Numbered from the stretch's first letter, positions 34,852 through 44,612 are shown. The stretch: DNA of 64,000 nt from JBFLYH01 sp964630235 (GCA_964630235.1 CAZVUO010000002.1:62001-126000); one strand, 5' to 3'. Made by a program: numbers and translations. The notes: generated from the sequence alone by a model not told the origin.

Positions 34852-35383
34852 TGGCCATTCCTACGAATGAAGGATATTTAAAAATGAATTTATAACGCTG
34901 AATACTCTCGATTACTATTTTTTCAAGAAGAACAAACGCCGTTCCAATGGACTTAAACAGCGTCTTCAAACGAAATATATTCAATCCCACGCTGGCCAGT
35001 GTAAACAATGCCAGTGATCTTCCTCCGCATCGCTCGGCAACTTTATCATCACGCAAGCATTAGCGTCATAAAGGCTTGGGAAAAAGCTTAAGTTATAAAG
35101 GAATGAACGTCCCACATAATTCGTTATCCTGCCTTCTTTTTCCATGAGGCCACCTTAATAATGCTTTCTTTTATGCTCCTTAGACCCCTGGTAAAACTAA
35201 TATCTTATAACTTTATAAGGTTTTTCTGGATTCCGGCGTTCGACAGGGTTGCGGGGTTTATCATTGGGGTCATTCGAATTTAGTAAGTGGCAAGTATATA
35301 CGGAATCTTGGGGACGTTCATTAGCGGCTTTGCGTGATACTTTTACCTACTTTGCGGCTTAGCGGCTTTGCGTGATGCTTCTT
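34852..35383. other. 530-base intergenic region
   Basis: No convincing gene. A 70-residue minus-strand frame (34844-35056, TTG start directly after a stop) has no ribosome-binding site and overlaps the HEAT gene; it might be a decayed fragment. Repeats seen include TTATAAAGGAATGAACGTCC near 35091 and two GCGGCTTTGCGTGAT copies (35325 and 35358) related to the 133-bp direct repeats. Confidence 0.5.
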
Positions 35384-36160
35384 TTATCCTTTAATATTAT
35401 ATTTTTCATAGAATTCCCGCACCACACCTGCCAGCTTCTCATCCAGCAGCTCAAACACCTTATCCTTAATCTCCTGCGGCACTTCGCCATAGAAGGCCTC
35501 GGCGATTCCGCCCGTGATGCAGGCCAGGGTATCCGCGTCCCCGCCCAGGGAGACTGCCTTGCGCACCGCGTCCTCGTAGTTTTCAGATTCTAAAAAGGCA
35601 ATAACTGCCGGAGGCACGGTTCCCTGGCAGGATACGTCGTAGGTGTAATGAGGTCGGATCTGCGCGAGGGTTGGGTTGAGGTCGTAGCCAAATGTTTGTT
35701 TGATGTAGTCCTTTATCTCTGCTTTGCTCTTCCCTGTCCTAGCTAGGAACACGGCCGCGGCCGTGGCCTGCGCGCCCTTGATGCCTTCCGGATGGTTATG
35801 CGTCACTTCCGCGCTTTTCTTGGCTTCGGCCAATACGGTTTCCAGGTCGTTATACGCGAACCCCACCGGACTCACGCGCATGGCTGACCCATTCCCCCAA
35901 CTGTTGTAGGGCCGCGTGTCCCCGGATTCGGCCCATCTGATAAAGCTGCCCCCATAGCCCCGGCCCGGATACGCGGCAGTGTATTTTATCAGGTTTTGCG
36001 TATAATCCGCGCCAGTCAGAATGGAGTCCGCCAGGGCGATGGTCAGGACCGAGTCGTCCGTGAAGTCGCTGTGAGGGGAAAAGAGGGGGAAATCTTCGGT
36101 TTTAATCCCTTCATATTCATAGACCGAGCCAATAATGTCCCCCGCAATCGCACCGAGCAT
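35384..36160 (-). CDS. ADP-ribosylglycohydrolase family protein
   Basis: A 258-residue DraG/ARH-type hydrolase. It has GAIAGDIIGSVYEYEGIK at the start, the metal-binding DFTDDSVLTIALADSIL, GNGSAMRVSPVGFA, THNHPEGIKGAQATA and the second metal motif SLGGDADTLACITGGIAEA, so all dinuclear-metal ligands are present. It removes ADP-ribose from proteins, small molecules or nucleic acids. GGAGG lies 4-5 nt before the ATG at 36160. It lies among toxin-antitoxin and defence-type genes; such enzymes can reverse toxin- or phage-related ADP-ribosylation, but a housekeeping role is equally possible. Confidence 0.93.
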   Translation of the reverse strand: MLGAIAGDIIGSVYEYEGIKTEDFPLFSPHSDFTDDSVLTIALADSILTGADYTQNLIKYTAAYPGRGYGGSFIRWAESGDTRPYNSWGNGSAMRVSPVGFAYNDLETVLAEAKKSAEVTHNHPEGIKGAQATAAAVFLARTGKSKAEIKDYIKQTFGYDLNPTLAQIRPHYTYDVSCQGTVPPAVIAFLESENYEDAVRKAVSLGGDADTLACITGGIAEAFYGEVPQEIKDKVFELLDEKLAGVVREFYEKYNIKG

Positions 36161-36229
36161 TAGACCTCCGCTTTTAACAACATAAGCTAATGAGTTAAAA
36201 CCGTCCCCGATCAACGTTCTCGATTAATG

Positions 36230-36321
36230 GTGCCTGGCACCTTTTACGCTAAAGTTCTAAAGGAATCAACGTCCCCTATCCAATGGCGCCTTCCGCTAAG
36301 TCCTAAAGGAATCAACGTCAC
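36230..36321 (+). repeat. two tandem GCTAAAGTTCTAAAGGAATC-type repeats
   Basis: Copy one is 36230-36280 (TGCCTGGCACC... then AATCAACGTCCCCTATC), and copy two is 36285-36321 (CCGCTAAGTCCTAAAGGAAT, CAACGTCACC). Same family as at 31786 and in the 133-bp direct repeats. Confidence 0.65.
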
Positions 36322-36339
36322 CGTTCAACACGTGATGTT

Positions 36340-37464
36340 GGGGGACGGAGTTAGTTTATTAGTTTTAAGCCCCGTTCGCTTGCTAGAACTTCTCCCTTTT
36401 TCATCAGGCTGGTCAATGACGGCCGAGTAATATTCAAATAACGCGCCAATTCCATCCCGTTCAATCCCAACACATTATATCCCCAAAACGCGAATAATCC
36501 CTTGGCAAATGTTATTTCATTTCCCCTTCCCCTCTTTCTAAGATCCTCGAGCCTTATAGTCATCAGCAAGCAGACTTTTTGAGCAAGCTTATCCAGCGTC
36601 CAGCCGGTCCTTTTGAATTTCTCGCGTTTCACTGCGACCTCCTTTGCCAACCTCAGCACCTTTTCGACAAATGCCCCATCCCCGAGGATCTGTTCATCGC
36701 CACGCCAAAATACCTTGTGGTTTTGTGACTCCTTCGGCCCGTCCCAGCCTGCGGCGCCTCGTTTAATTCTCCCTCCGACCAGTTCGGCCTTTCTGCCCAT
36801 AGACCAGCCGTCTTCAATGAATTGGCGATATGCAGATATCGCATTGATCTTTTCCCGACTGAATAGGGCCAGAATTTCTCCCGTGGACTGCCAGGCGTAT
36901 AATTTTCGGCCAGTCAGAGCCGCGTGCCCGCACCAAAGATAGGCGTCCAATTCTTTTTGGGTTTTTACGATCCCAGCCCGAACAGGATTCAAATGAATAT
37001 ATCTAACCAATTCCAACAAATAGTTGTCCTCTTGACAGAGAATGGACTTGTAACGGTTTTGGTAAAGGTATCCGCGGCGTTTGTGCCGTCGGTTAAAATA
37101 GATGGCGTATCCCGTCAGTAATTTTCTGGCGAATTCGCTGAGTGGTTCTTCAGAAGCGCGGACGAGCAAATGGATGTGATTTTTCATCAGGACCCAGGCA
37201 TAACAGAGACACCTGGTATTGCCTAGCGACTCCGCTAAGCGGCGGATAAATTCTTTATGATCCTGGTTGTCCTTAAATATAGCCGCGCCGTTCAATCCCC
37301 GAGTAATGAGGTGGTAAACGGCTCCCGGTAGGTTCAAGCGCTTCTGTCTGGCCATATTTGCTTTGACCAGCCAGGCGAATATCGCATTGCATGATTTTTT
37401 GGTTTATTGAAAATTCCGCGAGGTAGGCAAAATCCCTTAAACTAATAAACTAACTCCGTCCCCC
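36340..37464 (-). mobile_element. RAYT-2 element with inverted ends, inserted in an Nmad2 gene
   Basis: The left end 36340-36369 begins GGGGGACGGAGTTAGTTTAT, and the right end 37436-37464 ends ATAAACTAACTCCGTCCCCC. They match over 29 positions with one extra T on the left. The stop codon of the transposase lies inside the left end. The right end truncates the Nmad2 gene. Confidence 0.85.
36351..37355 (-). CDS. REP-associated tyrosine transposase (RAYT, TnpA_REP), copy 2
   Basis: A 334-residue HUH Y1 transposase equal in length to RAYT-1. The HUH motif is in MKNHIHLLVRA, the Tyr region is LLTGYAIYFNRRHKRRGYLY, and LVRYIHLNPVRAGIV is conserved. The C-terminal helix-turn-helix reads YNVLGLNGMELARYLNITRP. 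The frame is intact, and the ends are almost perfect inverted repeats, better preserved than those of RAYT-1. The many protein differences between the two show they are separate lineages rather than a recent duplication. Confidence 0.93.
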   Translation of the reverse strand: MARQKRLNLPGAVYHLITRGLNGAAIFKDNQDHKEFIRRLAESLGNTRCLCYAWVLMKNHIHLLVRASEEPLSEFARKLLTGYAIYFNRRHKRRGYLYQNRYKSILCQEDNYLLELVRYIHLNPVRAGIVKTQKELDAYLWCGHAALTGRKLYAWQSTGEILALFSREKINAISAYRQFIEDGWSMGRKAELVGGRIKRGAAGWDGPKESQNHKVFWRGDEQILGDGAFVEKVLRLAKEVAVKREKFKRTGWTLDKLAQKVCLLMTIRLEDLRKRGRGNEITFAKGLFAFWGYNVLGLNGMELARYLNITRPSLTSLMKKGEVLASERGLKLIN

Positions 37465-37817
37465 ATCACACACTTAGAATCCCAATGCCTGGAAGGCAAC
37501 TGCGCGAATTTGGAATGCTCGGAATATTTGTATATATTATCGCCTGAACGTTGTATCAAATCTTTTGATTTCCATTTTGGTCTCTTAGCCCTAAACCGCA
37601 GATCAGACCAGTATTTCTCAAATGGCATTGTTTCATCAATTTTCATGGCATAAACAAGCTTATTTCCGAGAGCGCGCCGAGTAACGCCAACTATCCAATC
37701 CCCTACTTGCGCTGTCCTTCGAATAACGGGTTTACAGCAGGCTAGCGTGCAAAATCCACGGAAAGGATTGGGGGCAAACCCAGTATCATGAGTTAAAATG
37801 TAAATATAGATTTTCAT
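37437..37817 (-). pseudogene. Nmad2-family gene truncated by RAYT-2
   Basis: The N-terminal part of a nucleotide-modification-associated domain 2 (Nmad2) protein: MKIYIYILTHDTGFAPNPFR, GFCTLACCKPVIRRTAQVGD, WIVGVTRRALGNKLVYAMKI and FAQLPSRHWDSKC. After about 115 native residues the frame runs into the RAYT-2 right end (MGDGVSLLV is element sequence) and stops. The usual C-terminal part is not found on the other side of the element. Nmad proteins were predicted from comparative genomics to act in synthesis or recognition of modified bases, often in phages and mobile elements. No good Shine-Dalgarno precedes the ATG at 37817. Confidence 0.8.
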
Positions 37818-37929
37818 TTTATTTGGCGGTGCGCCCGGCACCTTTCCCTCAGCACAGGAGCAGGGTCAAGAATTGCATAGAATTTTATTTAACTGGTTAT
37901 TTGAATTACGTCCCCCATTACGGCATTGA

Positions 37930-37938
37930 TGTTATAAT
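37930..37938 (+). promoter_or_regulatory. extended -10 promoter element of the PD-(D/E)xK gene
   Basis: TGTTATAAT is a perfect extended -10 (TGnTATAAT). No good -35 is visible, as is common with extended -10 promoters. The gene starts 53 bases downstream with TGAGGCATT before its ATG. Confidence 0.55.
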
Positions 37939-37990
37939 AACATTAGAAAAGCGCTTCTTTGATTAATTAATTTGTCCCAAATGAGGCATT

Positions 37991-39145
37991 ATGGATCAGA
38001 CAACTTTACTGAAGTTATATAACGAGTTTCTTGGTGAATATAACCAAGAAGATATGGACGCGATATGGAAAAACCAAAGTGTTCTCTTCAGACATTTTTG
38101 GAGCAATAGAGTTGGCTCAAAAGACAACGGCGAACTTTATGATTCTGAAATCGATGAAATCGTTAGAATTCTTGATAAAAATGCCAAAGGAAGTACTAAA
38201 AACACCCAGGCCGTCGCCAGAGCAATGATTGCCCAGGGAGCATGGCGGCGCATGTTTAATGAAATAAAAAGAGATAAACAATTATTTAATGCAATGGATT
38301 CTATCTTCAGAGAATCCGCCCCAGAAGAAAAAACCAAGAAAATCAATTTGCTTTATGAGCTTAATAAAGGGAGAAAGAACAATTTAACCGGAATGAGCGG
38401 AAATGCAATTAATGCATTTTTGGTTGCTTACGATCCATTTAGTAACTCCAGTGTAATTTCCTTAAAAGATAGATACAAATTAATTGAATATTTTCAATTT
38501 GGGAATTTAGAAGGATACAAAAATAAATCCATCGGTGAACAGATAGTCATTACCAACGAAGCTATTATTAAAGGCTTTGAATTATTAAAAATTTATGGCT
38601 CCGCACGCACGATATCCGTGTTTTGTTATTACCCACCAATAAAACAGGTCTGGAAAATAGAAGCCGACACTATTCCAACCGAAATAGAACCTGGCGAATC
38701 AAATGAAATTGACATTGTCGATTCTGCTTCAGCCTCTGATAAACAATTGTTTTATATGGAAAAGCAATTAGAGGATTTCATTATTGAAAATTGGGATAAG
38801 TCGGAATTCGGCAGGAAATACGAGCTCATAGAAGAAAATGGCGAGCTTGTAAGCCAGCAGTATCCAACCGACATTGGTAAAATTGACATCTTGGCAAAAG
38901 AAAAATCGACTGACCAATATGTCGTAATTGAATTAAAAAGAGATCAATCTAGCGATGATACTGTCGGCCAGATCGCGAGATATATGGGGTGGATAGAAGA
39001 ACATAGGAGCGAAGGCAAACCTACTAAAGGGATTATTATTACGGGTAAATATGATAAAAAACTGAAATATGCAATGAGGAAACTTAAGGATATCGAGGTG
39101 TTCATGTATAAAGTTGACTTCAAACTGGATAAGTTTAAAGAATGA
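37991..39145 (+). CDS. PD-(D/E)xK nuclease-domain protein (NucS-like C-terminus)
   Basis: A 384-residue protein whose C-terminal about 120 residues match the NucS-type PD-(D/E)xK nuclease fold. Asp in IGKIDILAKEK and the Glu-x-Lys in YVVIELKRDQSSDDTVGQIA are the expected catalytic residues, and the MGWIEEHRSEGKPTKGIIIT strand follows. The N-terminal about 250 residues are helical and not recognised. It is markedly AT-rich compared with the core genome, indicating transfer. It is the only plus-strand gene between RAYT-2 and the helicase island and has its own promoter. A role as a stand-alone restriction or repair nuclease near a defence island is plausible but unproven. Confidence 0.82.
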   Translation: MDQTTLLKLYNEFLGEYNQEDMDAIWKNQSVLFRHFWSNRVGSKDNGELYDSEIDEIVRILDKNAKGSTKNTQAVARAMIAQGAWRRMFNEIKRDKQLFNAMDSIFRESAPEEKTKKINLLYELNKGRKNNLTGMSGNAINAFLVAYDPFSNSSVISLKDRYKLIEYFQFGNLEGYKNKSIGEQIVITNEAIIKGFELLKIYGSARTISVFCYYPPIKQVWKIEADTIPTEIEPGESNEIDIVDSASASDKQLFYMEKQLEDFIIENWDKSEFGRKYELIEENGELVSQQYPTDIGKIDILAKEKSTDQYVVIELKRDQSSDDTVGQIARYMGWIEEHRSEGKPTKGIIITGKYDKKLKYAMRKLKDIEVFMYKVDFKLDKFKE

Positions 39146-39299
39146 CATGTTTACTGCATGTTTTTCAGTGAAAAACGACCGGCACCTTTCGCTTAATCTA
39201 ATACACTACCGCCTTCCCCCGGCACACTCGGACATTCAAATAACGTACCCGTTCATTCACAGGGGAGGTGCGCGAACTTAGTAAACTATGCGACAATCA

Positions 39300-42200
39300 T
39301 TACTTTTTTCTCGCCGTCACCATTCTTTTTATCTGGACCGCGCAATATTGTGGATCACGATATAACAGTCTCCCCCAATAGGTAAAAACCACCCAGCCTA
39401 ATTCTTGCAGCCGGTTCCGCTTCCTGGCATCAAGTTCCAGTGTATCTTTATCGCCGTGGTAAGCATATCCATCACAAAATATAGCGATTTTTTCGTCCCG
39501 GAAAATAAAATCGGGAATGGTTATGACCGTATTGCTCAACGGGTCCGTAACAGATTCCTGAAGCAACACTTGGCTCAATTCCGGAATTTTCCGCATGGCT
39601 TCCAATAATTTCACCTCGATGGGTGATTGTGGTCCTTCAAGGCCGGGACGGTGGCTTTGCCGGTGTATCTCCTCTTTTCGCCGCGCCAAAGTTTCCTTAA
39701 GCGTTGATTCGACTTTCCCGTTGTCAAGAGTTCGTCCCTCAATAGGAGCCAACTCGGAAAATAAAATCAAATGATCCCAAACACGATATTTATCGAGAAA
39801 ATTATGCCACTGCTGGTTGCGGTAGTGTTTCAGGCATTGATAACAGGCGCCTGGGCATTCGTGGTTGAACAGCCTTTCCAGTGCGGCTTTAGCCACTTCC
39901 GGAAAACGACCGGCCATTTCTTCGACGTATCCTGCGCCTCCAGCCACATTCTCATAAAACACGATTTCTTCGATTTCCGAATCCTCGCGGTGTTTCCGGG
40001 TAAAGGCGGACAACTCAAAAGGTTCCAGTTCAAGCACCTCAGCCGCTCCGGCTAATAGGGCCTCCGCTAATGTAATCATTGTATGGGAGTATGATGAATT
40101 TCCTCGTTTTCGCGCGTCCAGCGGGTTTGCCATCCGCAGAACAAGCGCATCAGTTCGAAATTGGTGGCCAAGCACTAATTCGCGGGGCGTGCCAGCGCAG
40201 AATTTCTGGTGATAGGCTTGCCATTTACTAACTTCCTCATCGGTTTCCTTCTTTTTACGTTTGGTTGGTTTGCCTGGCGGTTCATGACGGCCACAGTCCG
40301 GGCAAAGTTTAAACCTGGCCCCCTCGCCATCCTTGCCATCCAACTTGCCCCAGTTCGTGATTAGAACATCCGCTTGCGGACGCAATTCCAAAGGTGTGAA
40401 AGGATAATCGTAAAAAACCGCCTTGTCCGTAGTTTTTACCAGAAGGTTTTCCCGACGGTCAAAATATTGCCGCTCCCGCGACTCTTCGTCTGAACCAATA
40501 CGCAGATTATCCTCGGCTTCGAATGAATTGACGAAAACCACATCCGTCAAACCATGCATTGGCTGGCCGCAGCGCGGGCAAGTATTAACTACATCCTCGG
40601 CAGCTTCTCCGCAATGGTGACAAAAAGAAAGGCTGCGCAACCTACCGGAACTCTCCGCATCTGTCCGGGCTGGTCCTCCACCAGTCTTACCCGGCCCTCC
40701 GGCATACAAGACCCGGATGGATTTTAGCTTGTGCCCGTTGGCGTAAACATAGTTGCCTGGCGCAAATTCCTCGATGGCAATGGCCGCACCGCGAAAGATG
40801 GTGTTCGTGTCAGTTACCCCGGGTTCCAGGCTGAACGTATCCACAGGGAATTGGTATGCAGGCAGAAAATCTTGCGTTGAAAGATAGGCCAGGGTATAAG
40901 CCCTTTCCCGGTCTGTGGTGATTTCACGAAAAGCCCGCGCCCTGGCAGCAGCCTTTTTCTTATCCTGAGGCTTGGAGCCGATCTGATCTAATTCTAAATA
41001 TTCTTTTTTCAACAGTTCGACGCGTTTCCACCAGGCGTTCAGGATATCTTCCAACCTACGGTTGAATTGATTCACTAAATTTTGGCAGAAAGTTTGATCA
41101 TAACGGGCTGCGCGACCATTTTTCTGGTCCTCGGCAAAGACCGCCTCCAAGTTCCCGCATACTTCAGCGCGTCGGGCAGCCACTTCCGCGAACAGTTCTT
41201 GAATAACCGCCGGTTTCCAAGTAGTTGGCGCCGTCTCATTGTCGAGGAATTCTTTCATAAAAGAGGGCAATTCCGCTTCCAAGGATTCCAAAATATATGA
41301 ATTAAGATGCCGCGAAACCACCTTCGGATTGTCCAAGCGGATCCTGGGCGGCTGGAATCTGCCAGCAACCATCCATTCCGGTTCCTCAAACACATGCCGG
41401 TCGTGAGATCCACCTGAACAGAAGGTGGAGACAAATCCAATGCGCAAGCGCCGGCCGGCCCGACCCACACGCTGGATGTAATTAGCCGGTGTGGGCGGAG
41501 ACTGTCGCAGAACAACAGACAAAAGCGGGCCGATGTCCACACCCAGTTCTAAGGTCGGGGTGCATACCAACACATTGGTTTTTTTTTCCTTGAATTCGGT
41601 CTCGCGTATAACCCGTTCCTCGTCTGGGATCTGCGCACTGTGCTCTTTTACCACCAGCTTTTTCGGCTCTATCCGTGAATAGATACGGGCGTAATAATTA
41701 CCGGGATCCAAAGCCTGTGGTCTTAGTTCTCCCTGACTGCAGGACGGATTTGGGCAGATTTCCCTGTCTTGCGGCAGCCAAGTCAGGCATGCCGAACATC
41801 TTTTGGGTTCATATAAAACCGTTAAAATAATGGCGTGGCGATTGACCTGCCACACCGGTTTTTTAGCTGAACCCTCATGGGGTGGAGTACTTGGCCACGG
41901 AAACCGCGGGGCAGCTTTAACAAGCAGTGGCATGTCTTCCCTGGCCAACAAGGAAACTAGCCGCGAGATCAGCCCTACGCTTGCCTGCCGGTCCACCCCC
42001 GTGAATTTTATTAGGATTTTTTGCCAGGCGCACAACTGTCCCGCGCTTGGGTTTTCCTGATAAAATCCCTTGTGTCCTCTGTTTGCCCTTCTTACGTATT
42101 CTGGACGATCCAGCACATACCCCCGCGGCGATCTTTCGCGCTCTGGAATGCGCAAGTTATAAGGTTCTTCTTCCAAAGTCCGAAAACGGCTTTCCCGCTC

Positions 42201-44579
42201 CGGATTAATGTATTGCTGGAAAAAATCGAAATCAACCGCCCGTTCGCGCCTCATGGTATCCAATAAAGCCGCGACCAAATGAATCGCCTTGCTTACCGTC
42301 AATCCTGCATCCTTGGCCCAGGTCCCAAAATCCGAATCTTGGGCTAGCGCATCGAGAAAATCATATTGAACCGAAATCATTCCCAGCTTTTCCAGGGAAA
42401 GCCTTTGCTTGGCACGGCTGGTGAAATCAAATGCAGTCTCGATGGCAAACGCCTCGGCCCATGTCTGCCGCTGCTGTTGGGCAGGCATCTGTTCAATAAC
42501 CTTGAGCTCAAGAAATCGGTCCAACAGCTTTTGCGGCAGGGCGGTCAATGCCAACCCTTCCCGCCCTGCCCGCCTGACCTCTTGGTAAATCAAATGCCGC
42601 ATAAGAAAATTACGGTGCTTGTCCGCCGTGTAACCGGCTTGATGAGCAACATCCTGACGGTTATCCGCAAAGACCAGCAAACGCCGTTCGGCATCATCTA
42701 AATAATCCAATGTGCGTTCCGTAAGCACGGCCACAGACGAGGCGGTTCCCGTACGTAGGGGCGCGACGATGTCCTGGCGGTGATTGGTTGCTCCGCATGC
42801 CGGGCAGGTATTGAGCTTATCGTGATGGATGAGGGCATGAATCATGGGGCCGGCACAGGTTTGACAGGTACCAGGTTCATCAGCCAGCCGGCCGCAAGTC
42901 GGGCAATACCAAATTTCTTCCATTCCCTTGATGGTCTTGCGGCGTTTCACCCTTTTAGGTTTTCCGGTTTTCTCTTCACCGTCACTATTGTCATTTTCGC
43001 TATCCTCTTCCTCGTCATCCGCCGCATGTATCCTGTGTGTGATATAGGCGGTCAGATTATGGCTGTAGAAATCACTCGTACCGGCGGTCTGCGCCGGATC
43101 GTCCTCCGACAGCCGGACCTTGAAAAAATCCTGGCCGCAAGTGCGGCAGAGCGATACCGGCCTGGCCACGGAACCGCACTGATCGCACTTTTCCATTCCA
43201 TGGGGCAGTAGTTTTCGGCAATTTGGATTGGTGCAGATATGAAACTCATACACCCCATGAAAAAAAGTGTGCAATTTAGGGCGCAAACGCGGAGGGTGGT
43301 CATCGTCGCCCAGGCTGGCAAGCAGAAGGTAGGCTTCCACTTCCAGCCGAATTTGCTCTTGAGCCAAATTTCGGCGGTTCAAATAATTTTGTTTTAGGTA
43401 TTCGCAGGCATCATCGATGCTCGCGGCTTGAGAATGAAACAAATCCTCCAAGCTGCGCAGAATCTGATTTTGCGCCAACAGCTCCTCGATGCGGCCGAGG
43501 GACGTGCCAGCCAGCGGCAAGCTTCTGCCGCATAATTTAGCTGCCAGCGCTTCTACTTTGTCCGGACACTCAATGCAAATATCCTCCAGATCGCTGTCCG
43601 TTAATACCGCCGGGTCAGGCACATACGGTTGGGCCAAAGACGGCAAATCAATAACCGCCTCTGCGACGATATCATCAGTCGTGAATTTTTCTCCAAATAG
43701 CTGGTCCGCAAATTCAGCCAGTGCCCCTTGACCGATATCGCTTGCCACGGTGGCCGAGGTGCCCAAGCAGCGCAATTGCCCAGCCACCAGCCCGGCATGG
43801 GCCTTGACCCGGCGGATCAGGCAGGCGATTTCAGTAGCCAAAGCCCCGCGGTAAGAGTGAATCTCATCCAGCACTAGGAAGCGCAGGTCCGACTTGAACA
43901 ATTCACGGTCCTGCCGGCGAACCAGTAAAAACTCCAATTGCTTATAGTTGGTAAGAAGAATATCCGGTGGATTGCGGCGGATTTGTTCGTGCGTCAGACG
44001 CTCATGCGGAGCGGGGTTCCCCTTCAGATTCCGCGTTGCATTGTCGCTGTCTCCGGTATATAACCCGAAGCTGATGTTCAGCGCAGGATCGGCGAGCAAC
44101 TCGCGCAGGCGCTCCAGCTGATCATTGGCCAGAGCGTTCATGGGGTAAAGCAGGATGGCCTGCACGCCTTGCACCGGGCCTTGGGCCTTGCGCCGCAGGA
44201 TCCCGTCGAGGATCGGCAATAAAAAAGCCTCGGTTTTTCCCGATCCCGTGCCCGTGGTGATCAGCACATTGTGATCTTGCCTGCTCAGCCGGAAGGCTTT
44301 CTCCTGATGTTGAAACAGCGGATCGTTTTGAAAAACCCAATGAGCCTTCAACAAGTCCGGATGCGCTATGCCCTCTTCGGTCAGCTGCCGCAAGGGCGCA
44401 CCGCGGGTGAACTCCCTAGCCAGGGTCACATACGGCCCTTTGACCACCACTTCTTCGCCAGCCAGGTATTGCTCGAACTGGCGGCGTAGAGTTTCATCAT
44501 AGAATCGGTAGGACGTCCTGAGGTAGCTGTGGTATTCGTCGATCAGATGGCGGACCGAGGCAATGGCTGAATAGGCCAT
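39300..44579 (-). CDS. DEAD-box/DUF1998 helicase with C-terminal Vsr/DUF559-like nuclease domain
   Basis: A 1759-residue superfamily 2 helicase. Walker A is TTGTGSGKTEAFLLP, the DEAH box is LVLDEIHSYRGAL, motif III is CLGTSATVA, and the second RecA domain has PTLELGVDIGPL and QRVGRAGRR. Several CxxC zinc ribbons lie mid-protein (CPTCGRLADEPGTCQTC, FCHHCGEAAEDVVNTCPRCG). The DUF1998/MrfA-type domain ends in CPGACYQCLKHYRNQQWHN. The last about 110 residues (PIEVKLLEAMRKI, TIPDFIFRDEKIAIFCDGYA, RLQELGWVVFTYWGR) fit a DUF559/Vsr-like PD-(D/E)xK nuclease. The domain content resembles DrmA plus DrmB of DISARM joined in one chain, and also DruE. The start ATG at 44579 has AGGA upstream. It is the last gene of the four-gene island. 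Confidence 0.9.
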   Translation of the reverse strand: MAYSAIASVRHLIDEYHSYLRTSYRFYDETLRRQFEQYLAGEEVVVKGPYVTLAREFTRGAPLRQLTEEGIAHPDLLKAHWVFQNDPLFQHQEKAFRLSRQDHNVLITTGTGSGKTEAFLLPILDGILRRKAQGPVQGVQAILLYPMNALANDQLERLRELLADPALNISFGLYTGDSDNATRNLKGNPAPHERLTHEQIRRNPPDILLTNYKQLEFLLVRRQDRELFKSDLRFLVLDEIHSYRGALATEIACLIRRVKAHAGLVAGQLRCLGTSATVASDIGQGALAEFADQLFGEKFTTDDIVAEAVIDLPSLAQPYVPDPAVLTDSDLEDICIECPDKVEALAAKLCGRSLPLAGTSLGRIEELLAQNQILRSLEDLFHSQAASIDDACEYLKQNYLNRRNLAQEQIRLEVEAYLLLASLGDDDHPPRLRPKLHTFFHGVYEFHICTNPNCRKLLPHGMEKCDQCGSVARPVSLCRTCGQDFFKVRLSEDDPAQTAGTSDFYSHNLTAYITHRIHAADDEEEDSENDNSDGEEKTGKPKRVKRRKTIKGMEEIWYCPTCGRLADEPGTCQTCAGPMIHALIHHDKLNTCPACGATNHRQDIVAPLRTGTASSVAVLTERTLDYLDDAERRLLVFADNRQDVAHQAGYTADKHRNFLMRHLIYQEVRRAGREGLALTALPQKLLDRFLELKVIEQMPAQQQRQTWAEAFAIETAFDFTSRAKQRLSLEKLGMISVQYDFLDALAQDSDFGTWAKDAGLTVSKAIHLVAALLDTMRRERAVDFDFFQQYINPERESRFRTLEEEPYNLRIPERERSPRGYVLDRPEYVRRANRGHKGFYQENPSAGQLCAWQKILIKFTGVDRQASVGLISRLVSLLAREDMPLLVKAAPRFPWPSTPPHEGSAKKPVWQVNRHAIILTVLYEPKRCSACLTWLPQDREICPNPSCSQGELRPQALDPGNYYARIYSRIEPKKLVVKEHSAQIPDEERVIRETEFKEKKTNVLVCTPTLELGVDIGPLLSVVLRQSPPTPANYIQRVGRAGRRLRIGFVSTFCSGGSHDRHVFEEPEWMVAGRFQPPRIRLDNPKVVSRHLNSYILESLEAELPSFMKEFLDNETAPTTWKPAVIQELFAEVAARRAEVCGNLEAVFAEDQKNGRAARYDQTFCQNLVNQFNRRLEDILNAWWKRVELLKKEYLELDQIGSKPQDKKKAAARARAFREITTDRERAYTLAYLSTQDFLPAYQFPVDTFSLEPGVTDTNTIFRGAAIAIEEFAPGNYVYANGHKLKSIRVLYAGGPGKTGGGPARTDAESSGRLRSLSFCHHCGEAAEDVVNTCPRCGQPMHGLTDVVFVNSFEAEDNLRIGSDEESRERQYFDRRENLLVKTTDKAVFYDYPFTPLELRPQADVLITNWGKLDGKDGEGARFKLCPDCGRHEPPGKPTKRKKKETDEEVSKWQAYHQKFCAGTPRELVLGHQFRTDALVLRMANPLDARKRGNSSYSHTMITLAEALLAGAAEVLELEPFELSAFTRKHREDSEIEEIVFYENVAGGAGYVEEMAGRFPEVAKAALERLFNHECPGACYQCLKHYRNQQWHNFLDKYRVWDHLILFSELAPIEGRTLDNGKVESTLKETLARRKEEIHRQSHRPGLEGPQSPIEVKLLEAMRKIPELSQVLLQESVTDPLSNTVITIPDFIFRDEKIAIFCDGYAYHGDKDTLELDARKRNRLQELGWVVFTYWGRLLYRDPQYCAVQIKRMVTARKK

Positions 44580-44612
44580 ATCATTTTTCCTGCCCTTTTG
44601 ATAATGTACCAA

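Noticed and set aside
34844..35056. 70-residue minus-strand frame
   Set aside because: A stop immediately precedes its TTG, there is no ribosome-binding site, and it overlaps the HEAT-repeat gene; at most it is a decayed fragment.
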